DNA from: Pseudomonas tolaasii NCPPB 2192
GTDB lineage: Bacteria > Pseudomonadota > Gammaproteobacteria > Pseudomonadales > Pseudomonadaceae
DNA: 64,000 nt
Direction: 5' to 3'
NCBI RefSeq assembly: GCF_002813445.1
Contig: NZ_PHHD01000001.1
Span: 5,766,001-5,830,000, forward strand
The first letter of the stretch is position 1; each line of letters opens with the position of its first letter. A program made the position numbers and the translations under genes. The notes beneath the pieces are model-generated. The model was given only the letters and a program-made list of their open reading frames with translations, was not told the DNA's origin and did no database searches. This document shows, in pieces, positions 15,926 to 24,313 of the stretch.

Positions 15926-17881
15926 ATGTCGCCCCATGCCTTTCCCCGTCTGTTCGAGCCCCTGACGCTGCGCGGCAAGCGCCTGAAAAACCGCATCATG
16001 TCCAGCGGTCATGACACCTCGATGCCCACCGATAACCTGGTCAACGCGCAATTGATCGCCTATCACCGTGCGCGGGCCGAAGGCGGCGCAGGCTTGATCG
16101 TGCTACAGGTGGCCGGGGTGCACGACAGCGCGCGGTACACCTCCCACGTGCTGATGGCCACCGATGACGCCTGCATTGCGGGCTACCGCGAACTGGCCGA
16201 GGTTTGCCATGCCCACGGCACCGTGGTGCTGTCGCAGATTTTCCATCCGGGGCGGGAAATCATGGAGTCTGCCGACGGCTTGCTGGCCGTGGCGTACTCG
16301 GCATCGGGAGTGCCCAACGAGCGTTTTCGCGTAATGCCCAGGGCGCTGGACCAGGCGATGATTGACGAGATCGTCGCGGGGTATGCGGCCGCCGCCAGGC
16401 GCTTGTATCAAGCCGGAATTGATGGCGTGGAAGTGGTCGCCAGCCACGGGTACCTGCCCGCGCAGTTTCTCAACCCTCGGGTCAATCGGCGCGAGGATGG
16501 CTACAACGGAGACCTTGAACACCGGCTGCGTTTTCTGCAGGAAATCATCGCAGCAGTCAGGGCGCAAACCGATGCGAACTTCATCGTCGGCCTGCGCATT
16601 TGCGCTGACGAACGTGATGCCGAGGGGCTGACTGAAAGCGAGTCGCTGGAGGCGGTTCAACATCTGCAAACACAACTGGACTACGTGCATATCGTTGCCG
16701 GCACCTCGGCGTCTTTGGGCGGCGCGATCCACATCGTGCCCCCCATGGCGGTCGCCCCGGCTTACCTGGCGGATGAGGCGGCGCGGTTCAAGGCCGGCCT
16801 GTCGATCCCGTTGTTTGTCACCGGGCGAATCAACCAGCCCCAGGAAGCCGAACTGATCCTGGCGCGTGGCCAGGCCGATGTCTGCGGCATGACCCGCGCG
16901 TTGATCTGCGACCCGCTGATGCCGGCCAAAACCCTTGAGGGCCGCGCTGAAGACGTGCGCGCCTGCATCGCCTGCAACCAGGCGTGCATCGGCCACTTTC
17001 ACAAGGGCTTGCCGATTTCCTGTATTCAACACCCCGAGACCGGTCGCGAACTGACATTCGGCCAGCTGCACCCGGCGTTGAAGCGCAAAACAATCATGGT
17101 GGTCGGCGATGGCCCGGCGGGGATGAAGGCCGCCGCCGTCGCCGCACAACGCGGGCATGACGTGACGCTGTATGAAGCCAATGGGCAACTTGGCGGCCAG
17201 GTGTTGCTGGCGCAACTGCTGCCACGGCGCAGCGAGTTCGGCGGCGCCAGCACCAACCTGCAACGGGAGATGGAACTGGCCGGTGTGCGCGTGGTGCGCA
17301 ACACTCGAGTCGACCGCGCCCTGGTCGAGCAGGTGCAGCCTGATCATGTGATTATCGCCACCGGCGCCGAGCCGTATTGGCCCGCCTTCGAACGAGGCGG
17401 TGAACTGCAGGTGGCAGACGCCTGGCAGGTGCTGCGCGAGCAAGTGATTCCGGGGCGTTCGGTGGTGGTGGTCGACTGGCGCTGCGACTGGATCGGCCCG
17501 GGCATTGCCGAACGCCTGGTGCGTGCCGGGCATCAGGTGCAACTGGCCGTCAATGGCACGCACTGCGGGGAAAACCTGCCGCTGTACGTGCGTGACCAGT
17601 TGGCGGGCGAGCTGCATCGGCTGGGCATTCCGATCATCCCCTATGCCCGCCTTTACGGCAGCGACGACACGACCGTCTACCTGCAACACACCGCCAGCGG
17701 CGAGCCGATGTTGCTGGAGAATATCGACACGCTGGTGTTGTGCCAGGGGCACCAGCCGGTGGACACTCTCGGCGCGCAGTTGCAAGGCCTGGTGCCTTTC
17801 GATCGCATAGGTGATTGCCTGGCCCCGCGCACCGCCGAAGAGGCGATTTATGAAGGACTCAAGGTAGCGTGGAACCTGTGA
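15926..17881 (+). CDS. FMN/4Fe-4S/FAD oxidoreductase of the 2,4-dienoyl-CoA reductase / trimethylamine dehydrogenase family
   Basis: A 651-residue multidomain enzyme. The N-terminal old-yellow-enzyme TIM barrel binds FMN (LKNRIMSSGHDTSMPTDN; VEVVASHGYLPAQFLNPRVN). The iron-sulfur cluster is held by CIACNQACIGHFHKG followed by ISC. The C-terminal half is a dinucleotide-binding reductase (MVVGDGPAGMKAAAVAAQRG). The usual YL motif around the catalytic residues differs from classical FadH, so it need not act on dienoyl-CoA. Related enzymes demethylate amines or reduce enones. A GGAG site precedes the ATG. The stop overlaps the XRE-cupin regulator start, which implies coupled translation. Confidence 0.9.
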   Translation: MSPHAFPRLFEPLTLRGKRLKNRIMSSGHDTSMPTDNLVNAQLIAYHRARAEGGAGLIVLQVAGVHDSARYTSHVLMATDDACIAGYRELAEVCHAHGTVVLSQIFHPGREIMESADGLLAVAYSASGVPNERFRVMPRALDQAMIDEIVAGYAAAARRLYQAGIDGVEVVASHGYLPAQFLNPRVNRREDGYNGDLEHRLRFLQEIIAAVRAQTDANFIVGLRICADERDAEGLTESESLEAVQHLQTQLDYVHIVAGTSASLGGAIHIVPPMAVAPAYLADEAARFKAGLSIPLFVTGRINQPQEAELILARGQADVCGMTRALICDPLMPAKTLEGRAEDVRACIACNQACIGHFHKGLPISCIQHPETGRELTFGQLHPALKRKTIMVVGDGPAGMKAAAVAAQRGHDVTLYEANGQLGGQVLLAQLLPRRSEFGGASTNLQREMELAGVRVVRNTRVDRALVEQVQPDHVIIATGAEPYWPAFERGGELQVADAWQVLREQVIPGRSVVVVDWRCDWIGPGIAERLVRAGHQVQLAVNGTHCGENLPLYVRDQLAGELHRLGIPIIPYARLYGSDDTTVYLQHTASGEPMLLENIDTLVLCQGHQPVDTLGAQLQGLVPFDRIGDCLAPRTAEEAIYEGLKVAWNL

Positions 17882-18447
17882 AAGACGAACCTCAGCAGCT
17901 ATTTCTCGGCACGCGCATTCGCGGCCTGCGCAAGGCATGCGGCATGACCTTGACTGAGCTGGCGCAAATGAGCGAATTGACCGCCGGTTACCTCAGCCAG
18001 CTGGAACGCAACCTGGCGTATCCGTCGATTCCCGCGCTGTTCACTATCGCCCGCAGCCTCGGCGTGACCATCCAGTGGTTCTTCGCCAGCGAGAACGTTG
18101 CCGCCCCGGCGGATGAAGGCTACGTGGTACGCAAGGACAACCGCCAAAGCATTCGGTATGAAGACGGCATTGTCGACCAGTTGCTCACGCCCCTGCCCAA
18201 CAACCAGCTGGAAATGTTGCATTCCTGCTTTCCACCGGGCACCTACAGCCAGCAGAGTTACAGTCATGACGGCGAGGAGGCAGGTTACGTGTTGAGTGGC
18301 CGGTTCGAGCTGTGGATCGGCGAGCGGCATTTCCTGCTGGATGAGGGCGACAGTTTCAGCTTTGCCAGCAGCGAACCTCATCGCTATGGCAACCCGGGCA
18401 ACGTGGATACGGTGGTGATCTGGGTGATTACGCCGCCGACGTTTTAG
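17869..18447 (+). CDS. XRE-family regulator with C-terminal cupin domain
   Basis: A 192-residue regulator with an N-terminal HTH (residues 17-70: IRGLRKACGMTLTELAQMSE, LTAGYLSQLERNLAYPSIPA) and a C-terminal cupin (about 110-190: YVLSGRFELWIGERHF, DEGDSFSFASSEPHRYGN). Such proteins usually bind a small metabolite in the cupin and repress or activate a linked catabolic gene. The GTG at 17869 overlaps the oxidoreductase by 13 nt with AAGG just upstream. A second GTG at 17878, which overlaps the stop as GTGA, is an equally possible start. It probably controls the divergent promoters around the palindrome at 15841. Confidence 0.88.
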   Translation: MEPVKDEPQQLFLGTRIRGLRKACGMTLTELAQMSELTAGYLSQLERNLAYPSIPALFTIARSLGVTIQWFFASENVAAPADEGYVVRKDNRQSIRYEDGIVDQLLTPLPNNQLEMLHSCFPPGTYSQQSYSHDGEEAGYVLSGRFELWIGERHFLLDEGDSFSFASSEPHRYGNPGNVDTVVIWVITPPTF

Positions 18448-18495
18448 CCGATCGGGCAAATGCAGACGTTTCTATCCGTTGAGCATGAACGAGCG

Positions 18496-18524
18496 AAAAG
18501 CCCCATGCATCTCTGCATGAGGCT
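18496..18524 (-). terminator. Intrinsic terminator of the outer-membrane protein gene
   Basis: Read on the minus strand, AGCCTCATGCA and TGCATGGGGCT form an 11-bp stem (18499-18509 with 18514-18524, one G-T pair) with a 4-nt loop, followed by TTTT. It starts 12 bp after the outer-membrane gene stop and may also stop the convergent XRE-cupin transcript. Confidence 0.8.
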
Positions 18525-18535
18525 TCACAGTTCGG

Positions 18536-19303
18536 TTAATCAAACTTCCAGTTCAAACCCACGCGCAGCATCTGCCCGTCATTCTTGAACTTGGAATCGT
18601 AACCGGTACCGGCACCGCCGCTGCCTGGAATTACCGCAACGTTCAACTTGTCCTGGCCCAGGTCGTAGTACAGGTACTCGGTCTTGAACGACAGGTTTTT
18701 GGTGATCGACTGCTCGATACCAGCGCCCACGGTGTAGCCCATTTTGAAGTGGCTCTGGTCGCCGCTGAACTGGGTATTGCCGGTTGGGCCAAACATGTCG
18801 ACGCTTTGGCTGGTTTCACCGTAGGCCAAACCGGCGGTGCCGTAGATCAGCGTGTGGTCAAAGGCATAACCGAAGCGGCCACGCAGGGTGCCGAGGTATT
18901 TGATCTTCGATTCAAATTTGTTGTTCAGCGCCAAATGGGTGTTGAGCTGGGCCGTGCCGATATTGCGGCTGTCCTGCAGGTCAGTGTGGGAAATATCCGC
19001 CTCGACACCCGCCACCCACTGGCCAAACTGGTAGTTGTAGCCGATTTGCGCACCACCGAGCAGGCCGTTGCGGTCCAGGTTGACCCGCCCCGGGCGGGCG
19101 CCGCCATTGATATTGGCGATGTTCGGCGCGGCCTGGCCTTTGGTGTTGACGTCGTCATCGCCGCCAAAACCGTAACCGGCGCTCAAGCCGCCGTAAAAAC
19201 CGGTCCAGTCGGTGGGGCCTTCGGACGAATAGGCATCTGCCGCCTGAACCGCCGACGAAGCAACAACCGTGAGTGCGGTCAGGGCAAGTAAACGAGTGAT
19301 CAT
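18536..19303 (-). CDS. Outer-membrane beta-barrel protein, Omp25/OmpW-like small porin family
   Basis: A 255-residue protein with a cleavable signal peptide (MITRLLALTALTVVASSAVQA). The mature N-terminus has TDWTGFYGGLSAGYGFGG, the hallmark of the eight-stranded Omp25/31-type barrel. Alternating strands follow and the chain ends in the C-terminal Phe-containing NWKFD. GIEQSITKNLSFKTEYLYYD is a typical penultimate strand. Proteins of this kind sit in the outer membrane; function ranges from structure to small-solute passage. AGGAG is well placed. It is monocistronic, with its own terminator. Confidence 0.9.
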   Translation of the reverse strand: MITRLLALTALTVVASSAVQAADAYSSEGPTDWTGFYGGLSAGYGFGGDDDVNTKGQAAPNIANINGGARPGRVNLDRNGLLGGAQIGYNYQFGQWVAGVEADISHTDLQDSRNIGTAQLNTHLALNNKFESKIKYLGTLRGRFGYAFDHTLIYGTAGLAYGETSQSVDMFGPTGNTQFSGDQSHFKMGYTVGAGIEQSITKNLSFKTEYLYYDLGQDKLNVAVIPGSGGAGTGYDSKFKNDGQMLRVGLNWKFD

Positions 19304-19429
19304 GTGAAGCTCCTAAGTTTTTTGGGTTTATGTCAGGCACAGCGTTGCCGCACGCCGATGGCTACCGGCACGAAGCGAAAACTCAAATCAAGGGGGTGTT
19401 GCTACCGAGCCGAGCGGCCCGGTGGGGTA

Positions 19430-20023
19430 TTACTGGCCGAGAAAGCGGTAGTCGGCGCTGTACGGCTCAACGTGCAACTCGCCGGCCTGTTCGCAACTGC
19501 CGCTGAACACACCGCCCTGGGTATGCAGGCGCTCAACCGCCACGACCTGCGCCAACCCGCCGGTACCTTGATGCGTCACCACGTCCAGGCGCAGCAACGG
19601 GATGTCTTTTGCGCTTTGGCCTGGCGCCTGAGCGATGACCTTGCCGACCACCGCACTGCGGTCATCCAGCTGCCAGGTCGGCCCCGCGAAGTGTCGGCCT
19701 ACGGTTTTGCCGTTGATCACCAATGTCGCCAGCGGCTCGCGAAACTGCCAGGTCAATTGGCCGCTGTTGTCTTTGGCACAGGTGTAGATTTGCGCGCCGG
19801 TAGCCTGAACGGTCATCAGCACCTTTTTTGCACTGCCGTCGGCAGGCTCAGGCAAATCCTGCGCCTGTGCGCGCTGGGCATCGAACGCGCAGATCACCAG
19901 TACGATCAGGCCGATGACCTGCAAAACCAGAAGCGCGAGGCGATTACGACGCGCCTCAACATCAGGGTCGGTGCTGCTCATTTTGCGCCTGCCAGGAGGT
20001 GAGTCGAGAAGGGTCTGATTCAT
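19430..20023 (-). CDS. DUF3455 domain protein with N-terminal membrane anchor
   Basis: The C-terminal part (about residues 70-197) matches DUF3455: VLMTVQATGAQIYTCAKDN, TWQFREPLATLVINGKTVGR and HFAGPTWQLDD are characteristic. Residues 26-55 hold an uncleaved-looking hydrophobic segment (LALLVLQVIGLIVLVICAFD), so the domain is probably periplasmic. Function is unknown for the family. The start is uncertain: ATG at 20023 and ATG at 19981 are both in frame, and the second has AGG at a fair distance. The frame is open back to 20083 only through a TTG. Confidence 0.8.
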   Translation of the reverse strand: MNQTLLDSPPGRRKMSSTDPDVEARRNRLALLVLQVIGLIVLVICAFDAQRAQAQDLPEPADGSAKKVLMTVQATGAQIYTCAKDNSGQLTWQFREPLATLVINGKTVGRHFAGPTWQLDDRSAVVGKVIAQAPGQSAKDIPLLRLDVVTHQGTGGLAQVVAVERLHTQGGVFSGSCEQAGELHVEPYSADYRFLGQ

Positions 20024-20138
20024 CACAATGGATCCCATCAATAGTCGATAACGGCTGGTTATCAGCGTCTGCAGGATGAACAACCGACCCGAAGTTTTTA
20101 TTCCCGACTATTTTCCAACCCGGGGCAAAACCGTTCGA

Positions 20139-20837
20139 CTACCAGACCTCCACCTTAAGCTCCGGGCGCTGACTGGCCGGCATCGCCAGCGCCTTGCCAC
20201 TGTGCACCACACCATGACGCGGCGACTCGCGCTTGAGATTAGGCACAGGGATCCGCCCGCCACCGCGCACGGTTTGCGCGCCATTCATCTGGAACTTGCC
20301 GTAGGCGAAGTTCAGCCCCACGCCGTTCTGGCGCTGGAAGTAGATCCACCAACGCCCCTCTTCGAACTTCATGAAGGCAAACCCTCGCGGGTAGGCGTCT
20401 TCGCCATAGTCGTCAAAGGTCATCGCCGTAGCCAACCCCAAGCCGTGGCCGTCGAACCGGTTGAGGTATTCCTTGTTCAGGTAATCGCTGCCGCCCTGCA
20501 CGTGGAACACCCGGTAAGTGGTGTCGTCGATATGGTCGATCAGGATCGAGCAGCCGCTGAAGTCCGGTGTAAACACGTAACCGGTTGCGCCAGGGTTGGC
20601 CGGAATGTCGCAAAAACTGCCCTGAGGCACCCAATGCCCCATCAGCGGACGCTCGACTTTGCCGTGCTCACCCGGCTTGTCCAGGGTGGCCAGACGATAA
20701 CCGCCGGCCTTGTGATCATTGACGTCGAATACATTGAGGCCGGCCAGCACACTGGTAGGAATGCGCTTGGCGGTCATGAAGTGCTGCTGCAGGAAAGTCT
20801 TGGTGGATGAAAACTGGTTCATGCACTTGGTGGTCAT
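20139..20837 (-). CDS. Unknown protein with an SGC-x15-H signature (possible CNF1/BLF1/CheD-like deamidase fold)
   Basis: I do not recognise a named family for this 232-residue protein. It lacks a signal peptide and membrane segments. The centre reads FTPDFSGCSILIDHI and then YRVFHVQGG: Cys96 in an SGC turn after a strand, and His112 sixteen residues later. In CNF1, BLF1 and CheD the catalytic Cys lies in an SGC or GSC turn and the His follows 12 to 17 residues on, so a glutamine-deamidase-type fold is possible. This is inferred from spacing alone. The rest is rich in Trp, Tyr and Gly (GRWWIYFQRQNGVGLNFAYG). GGAG stands 6 nt before the ATG. The gene is monocistronic, divergent from the FecR-kinase operon. 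Confidence 0.8.
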   Translation of the reverse strand: MTTKCMNQFSSTKTFLQQHFMTAKRIPTSVLAGLNVFDVNDHKAGGYRLATLDKPGEHGKVERPLMGHWVPQGSFCDIPANPGATGYVFTPDFSGCSILIDHIDDTTYRVFHVQGGSDYLNKEYLNRFDGHGLGLATAMTFDDYGEDAYPRGFAFMKFEEGRWWIYFQRQNGVGLNFAYGKFQMNGAQTVRGGGRIPVPNLKRESPRHGVVHSGKALAMPASQRPELKVEVW

Positions 20838-20935
20838 AGGGAACTCCAGGCAGGGGAAGAGGCGGACGTCTTGCCGATCCCTGAAAACGCCGTTCGAACA
20901 TCAGAAGAACACCCTCCTGCGCTGCTTTATTCCAT

Positions 20936-20955
20936 GATTTCGCTTAATCGAAATC
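20936..20955. promoter_or_regulatory. Small dyad GATTTCG-N6-CGAAATC in a divergent intergenic region
   Basis: Perfect 7-bp arms (20936-20942 and 20949-20955) lie 99 bp from the unknown gene and 144 bp from the FecR gene. The spacing and lack of a T tract argue for an operator, not a terminator. No known regulator is assigned. Confidence 0.35.
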
Positions 20956-21099
20956 GGCCTTTGCCATGCAGATAATTGTCTTCGCCCTACCCCCTTTCAG
21001 CCGGTAGCCTTCGGCCCTGCGATGCCTTGCGCACGCACGAACACCGACTGAAAAACAGCATCGGTGCCTGACCCCAAGTGCTCGATAGATGGCGCCCCC

Positions 21100-21948
21100 G
21101 TGAAAAAACGTTCGATAGCCCTACTCCTCGCCGGCCTGCTCCAGCTGCCGCTGGTTCATGCAGCATCCGCCCCGATTGCGGTGATCGCCTATGCGGAAAA
21201 ACCGCTGAAGCTGATTCGCGCCACCACCCTCTACACCATAGGGCCGGGGACGCGACTGCAAGGCGGCGACATTCTGCAAACCGGCGCCGCCGGCATCCAG
21301 ATCGAAGGCCTCGCGGCGGCCAACCTGGCGTTGGGGCCAGACACGCGCATCCTGATCGCCACCCATAACAAAGACACCCAGATCAACCTGCTCAATGGTT
21401 GGCTGAAACTGCAGCCGGTGGCCGGTAACGGCCACGCCAACCTGGCCGTCACCACCGGCGGCCTGGGGTTCACCTTGACCAACAGCGCCAGCGTGATCCA
21501 CGTGGGCAAACGCCAGACCGAAATATTCGTCGAAGACGGCAGCCAGGTGGTCAGCGAGCTGGATGCCCACGGCAAGACCGACCACAGCGTCACCCTCGAC
21601 CACGAAGACTTCGCGCAGCGGGTCGGCGATGCACAGTTGAAGATCGTGCCGCGCCCCGAGCAAGCGTTTATCGACGCCCTGCCCCCTCAATTCCTCGACC
21701 CGCTGGTGCCCCTGGGCAAAAAAACACCCAAGGCGCCCGAGCCGGTCAAAGAACGTGATGTCACCTACGAAGACATCGCTCCCTGGGTCGTCAGCCCTCT
21801 GAACTTGAACCAGCAAATGCTCGCCAGCCGCTTTGCCCCGCGCCTTAACGACCCTGCCTTCCTGCAGGCGGTGAAGGTCAACCGGGGTGGTGTATTGGCG
21901 TGGGAGCTGGAATTGCTTCGCCTGGAACGCCGCAAAAATGCGCGCTGA
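21100..21948 (+). CDS. FecR-like domain protein, exported
   Basis: A protein of about 282 residues with a signal peptide (VKKRSIALLLAGLLQLPLVHA) and a FecR-like beta domain at about residues 45-150: GTRLQGGDILQTGAAGIQIE, ANLALGPDTRILI, NLLNGWLKLQPVAG. FecR domains in this setting are periplasmic modules, and their ligand is often unknown; the C-terminal half is charged and without recognised domain. The start is taken at GTG 21100, right before the signal peptide. An in-frame GTG at 21064 adds twelve residues. It is the first gene of a four-gene operon with a haem sensor, a kinase and a phosphatase, 30 bp before the next gene. Confidence 0.82.
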   Translation: MKKRSIALLLAGLLQLPLVHAASAPIAVIAYAEKPLKLIRATTLYTIGPGTRLQGGDILQTGAAGIQIEGLAAANLALGPDTRILIATHNKDTQINLLNGWLKLQPVAGNGHANLAVTTGGLGFTLTNSASVIHVGKRQTEIFVEDGSQVVSELDAHGKTDHSVTLDHEDFAQRVGDAQLKIVPRPEQAFIDALPPQFLDPLVPLGKKTPKAPEPVKERDVTYEDIAPWVVSPLNLNQQMLASRFAPRLNDPAFLQAVKVNRGGVLAWELELLRLERRKNAR

Positions 21949-21978
21949 GCCTCATCACGCCTGCACCCGAAGGTCCTT

Positions 21979-22857
21979 ATGAAATTGTCGCTCGCGGTTA
22001 AATTCAACGTGGTGTTCCTGGCGGTTTTCACTGTCGGGTTTATCGCCACCAGCCTTTCCACCAATTACATGCTGCAACAAAGTGCGCGCCGGGAAACCCT
22101 GGAAACCGCACGCATGCTGATGCGCTCGGCCTCCGCCGCCAGCACCTACACGGCCGAGCAGATCGTGCCGCTGCTGGAAAACCGTCTGAAATTCCAGTTC
22201 CTGCCGCAATCGGTACCCGACTTCGCGGCCATTTCGCACCTGCAGGAATTGCTCAAGTCCTACCCCGACTACACCTATAAAGAAGCGACCCTCAACCCTA
22301 CAAACCCGCGTGACCTGGCCAACGACTGGGAAAAGTCCCTGATCAACAACCTGCGCAGCCAGCCGCAAAGCGAGGAATTGGTTGGCGAGCGCAATGACGA
22401 CAAAGGCGCCGCGCTGTACATCGCCCGCCCCATCCAGATCAAGGACGGTGCTTGCCTGGCCTGCCACAGCACGCCGGACGCGGCACCGAAAACCATGGTC
22501 GATATTTACGGTGCGGTAAACGGTTTCGGCTGGAAGCTCAACGACACCATTGGCGCGCAACTGGTCACCGTGCCGCTCGACCTGCCGCTGCAACGGGCCA
22601 AAAGCATGCTGCACAGCTACATGCTGTCGATGCTGGGGATTTTTGCGGTGCTGTTTGTGGCGTTGAACGTGGCCGTGCACTTGTTTGTCACCCGGCGCCT
22701 GCGGCAGATGTCGGCATTGGCGGACCGGGTCAGCCTGGGCGAAACCGATGTGCCGGAAATGGACGTCAGCGGCAAGGATGAGCTGGCGCGGCTGGGCCAG
22801 TCCTTCGGCCGCATGCGCACCAGCCTGGTCAGCGCCATGAAGATGCTTGAGGAATAG
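21979..22857 (+). CDS. Membrane haem sensor: Tll0287-like (DUF3365) domain plus HAMP
   Basis: A 292-residue inner-membrane protein with a first membrane helix at residues 8-26 (FNVVFLAVFTVGFIATSLS), a periplasmic Tll0287-like domain, a second helix at about 214-234 (YMLSMLGIFAVLFVALNVAV) and a HAMP domain at the end (VTRRLRQMSALADRVSLGE). The periplasmic domain has a c-type haem site, CLACHS, near residue 158. There is no output domain after HAMP. Usually such sensors end in a kinase or methyl-accepting domain. Here the next genes encode a cytoplasmic Ser/Thr kinase and a PP2C phosphatase, which could be the output. The likely input is redox state or a haem ligand. Confidence 0.9.
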   Translation: MKLSLAVKFNVVFLAVFTVGFIATSLSTNYMLQQSARRETLETARMLMRSASAASTYTAEQIVPLLENRLKFQFLPQSVPDFAAISHLQELLKSYPDYTYKEATLNPTNPRDLANDWEKSLINNLRSQPQSEELVGERNDDKGAALYIARPIQIKDGACLACHSTPDAAPKTMVDIYGAVNGFGWKLNDTIGAQLVTVPLDLPLQRAKSMLHSYMLSMLGIFAVLFVALNVAVHLFVTRRLRQMSALADRVSLGETDVPEMDVSGKDELARLGQSFGRMRTSLVSAMKMLEE

Positions 22858-22867
22858 GTCCGCGATC

Positions 22868-24313
22868 ATGCTTGAACAACTGGGCAAATACCGCATCGAC
22901 AGTGTGCTCGGCAAAGGCGCCATGGGCACGGTGTACAAGGCGTTCGACCCGAATATCGCGCGCACGGTGGCCCTCAAGACCATCCGCAAGGAGCTGTTCG
23001 GCGACAGTCAGCACGCCGAGTTGGTCAGCCGCTTCAAAAACGAGGCCCAGGCGGCCGGGCGATTGATGCACGCCAACATTGTCGGTGTGTACGACTATGG
23101 CGAAGATGAAGGTTCGGCCTACATTGCCATGGAGTTCGTCGAAGGCACGCCGCTCAACACCTTGCTGGCGGCGCAGACGCCTCGCGACCTCAGCCACAGC
23201 CTGGGCTGGATGCGCCAATTGCTGTCGGCCCTGGAATACGCCCACTCCAAGGGCGTGGTGCACCGTGATATCAAACCGGCCAACCTGCTGATCACGGCCG
23301 ACGACAAGGTCAAGGTCACCGACTTCGGCGTCGCGCGCCTGGATTCTTCCACCCTCACCCAGACGGGTTCGATGATCGGCACGCCCAGTTACATGTCGCC
23401 CGAGCAGTTCTGCGGCGAGTTGATCGACGGTCGTTCCGATGTGTTTTCCGCCGGCATCGTGCTGTACCAGTTGCTGACCGGGGAACGGCCGTTCTCTGGC
23501 TCCGCGACCATGGTCATGCAGCAGATCCTCAACCAGACACCGGTGGCGCCCTCCACCCTGAACCTGGCCCTCGATCCGGCACTCGACGCGGTGATCGCAC
23601 GCGCCCTGGCCAAGCGCCCCGCCGAACGCTACCCGTCGGCCCAAGCGTTTCTCGACGACCTGGAGGCCTTGCTCGGCTCCACCACGGGGACGTGGATCAA
23701 CGCCGAAATCGACGACGATCGCACGGTGTTGATGCGCCCCAACCAGCCGCTGAGCAGCGGCGTCAGCTCGCTGCCACCGGCGACCCTGGCAATCACTGAA
23801 GCCGTGGAAACCCTGACGCCTTGGAAGCTGGCGGTGATGCCCGAACTGGAATCGCTGCTGTCCCACCAGATCGGCCCGCTGGCGCGCTTTCTGGTGCGCA
23901 AAAGCCTGAACGGTGCGGATGATTTCGAGGCGATCTGTGCGGCGCTGCTGCCGCACATTCCCTCCGAACGCGGGCGTGAACAGTTTGCCAGCGCCAGCCA
24001 ATCGATGTTTCAGCGGCTCAACCCGCCGACCGCCGCGCCCGAACCTGCGCCCATCAGCGAGCCCACGGCCATCGAGGCGCCCGCCGACCCTACGCACGTG
24101 ACCCAGGCGACGGCTGCCGAGATCGACCCGGGTTTTGCGCACATAGCCGAGCGGCGCCTGGCCGAGGTGATCGGCCCCATCGCACGAATTATCGTCAGCC
24201 GTGCTTTGCGCGCCACCTCCCAGCGCCAGCCGTTCCTGCAGCGGCTGGCCGAGTCGATCGAGAGCGAGGCCCAACGCCTGGCATTCCTCAACAGTTTCGA
24301 GCCTCTTCCATGA
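22868..24313 (+). CDS. Ser/Thr protein kinase (Hanks type), soluble, with duplicated C-terminal module
   Basis: A 481-residue kinase with all catalytic motifs: glycine loop LGKGAMGTVYKAF, Lys37 in VALKTIRK, HRDIKPANLL near residue 132, DFGVARL near 152 and GTPSYMSPEQ. The kinase domain ends near residue 270. The rest contains DDDRTVLMRPN and two related modules, around residue 333 (LLSHQIGPLARFLVRKSL) and residue 434 (RLAEVIGPIARIIVSRAL). No membrane helix is present, so it acts in the cytoplasm. The ATG at 22868 follows GAGGAATAGG. The gene lies 10 bp after the haem sensor and overlaps the phosphatase by 4 bp. The three proteins probably form one signalling unit. Confidence 0.93.
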   Translation: MLEQLGKYRIDSVLGKGAMGTVYKAFDPNIARTVALKTIRKELFGDSQHAELVSRFKNEAQAAGRLMHANIVGVYDYGEDEGSAYIAMEFVEGTPLNTLLAAQTPRDLSHSLGWMRQLLSALEYAHSKGVVHRDIKPANLLITADDKVKVTDFGVARLDSSTLTQTGSMIGTPSYMSPEQFCGELIDGRSDVFSAGIVLYQLLTGERPFSGSATMVMQQILNQTPVAPSTLNLALDPALDAVIARALAKRPAERYPSAQAFLDDLEALLGSTTGTWINAEIDDDRTVLMRPNQPLSSGVSSLPPATLAITEAVETLTPWKLAVMPELESLLSHQIGPLARFLVRKSLNGADDFEAICAALLPHIPSERGREQFASASQSMFQRLNPPTAAPEPAPISEPTAIEAPADPTHVTQATAAEIDPGFAHIAERRLAEVIGPIARIIVSRALRATSQRQPFLQRLAESIESEAQRLAFLNSFEPLP

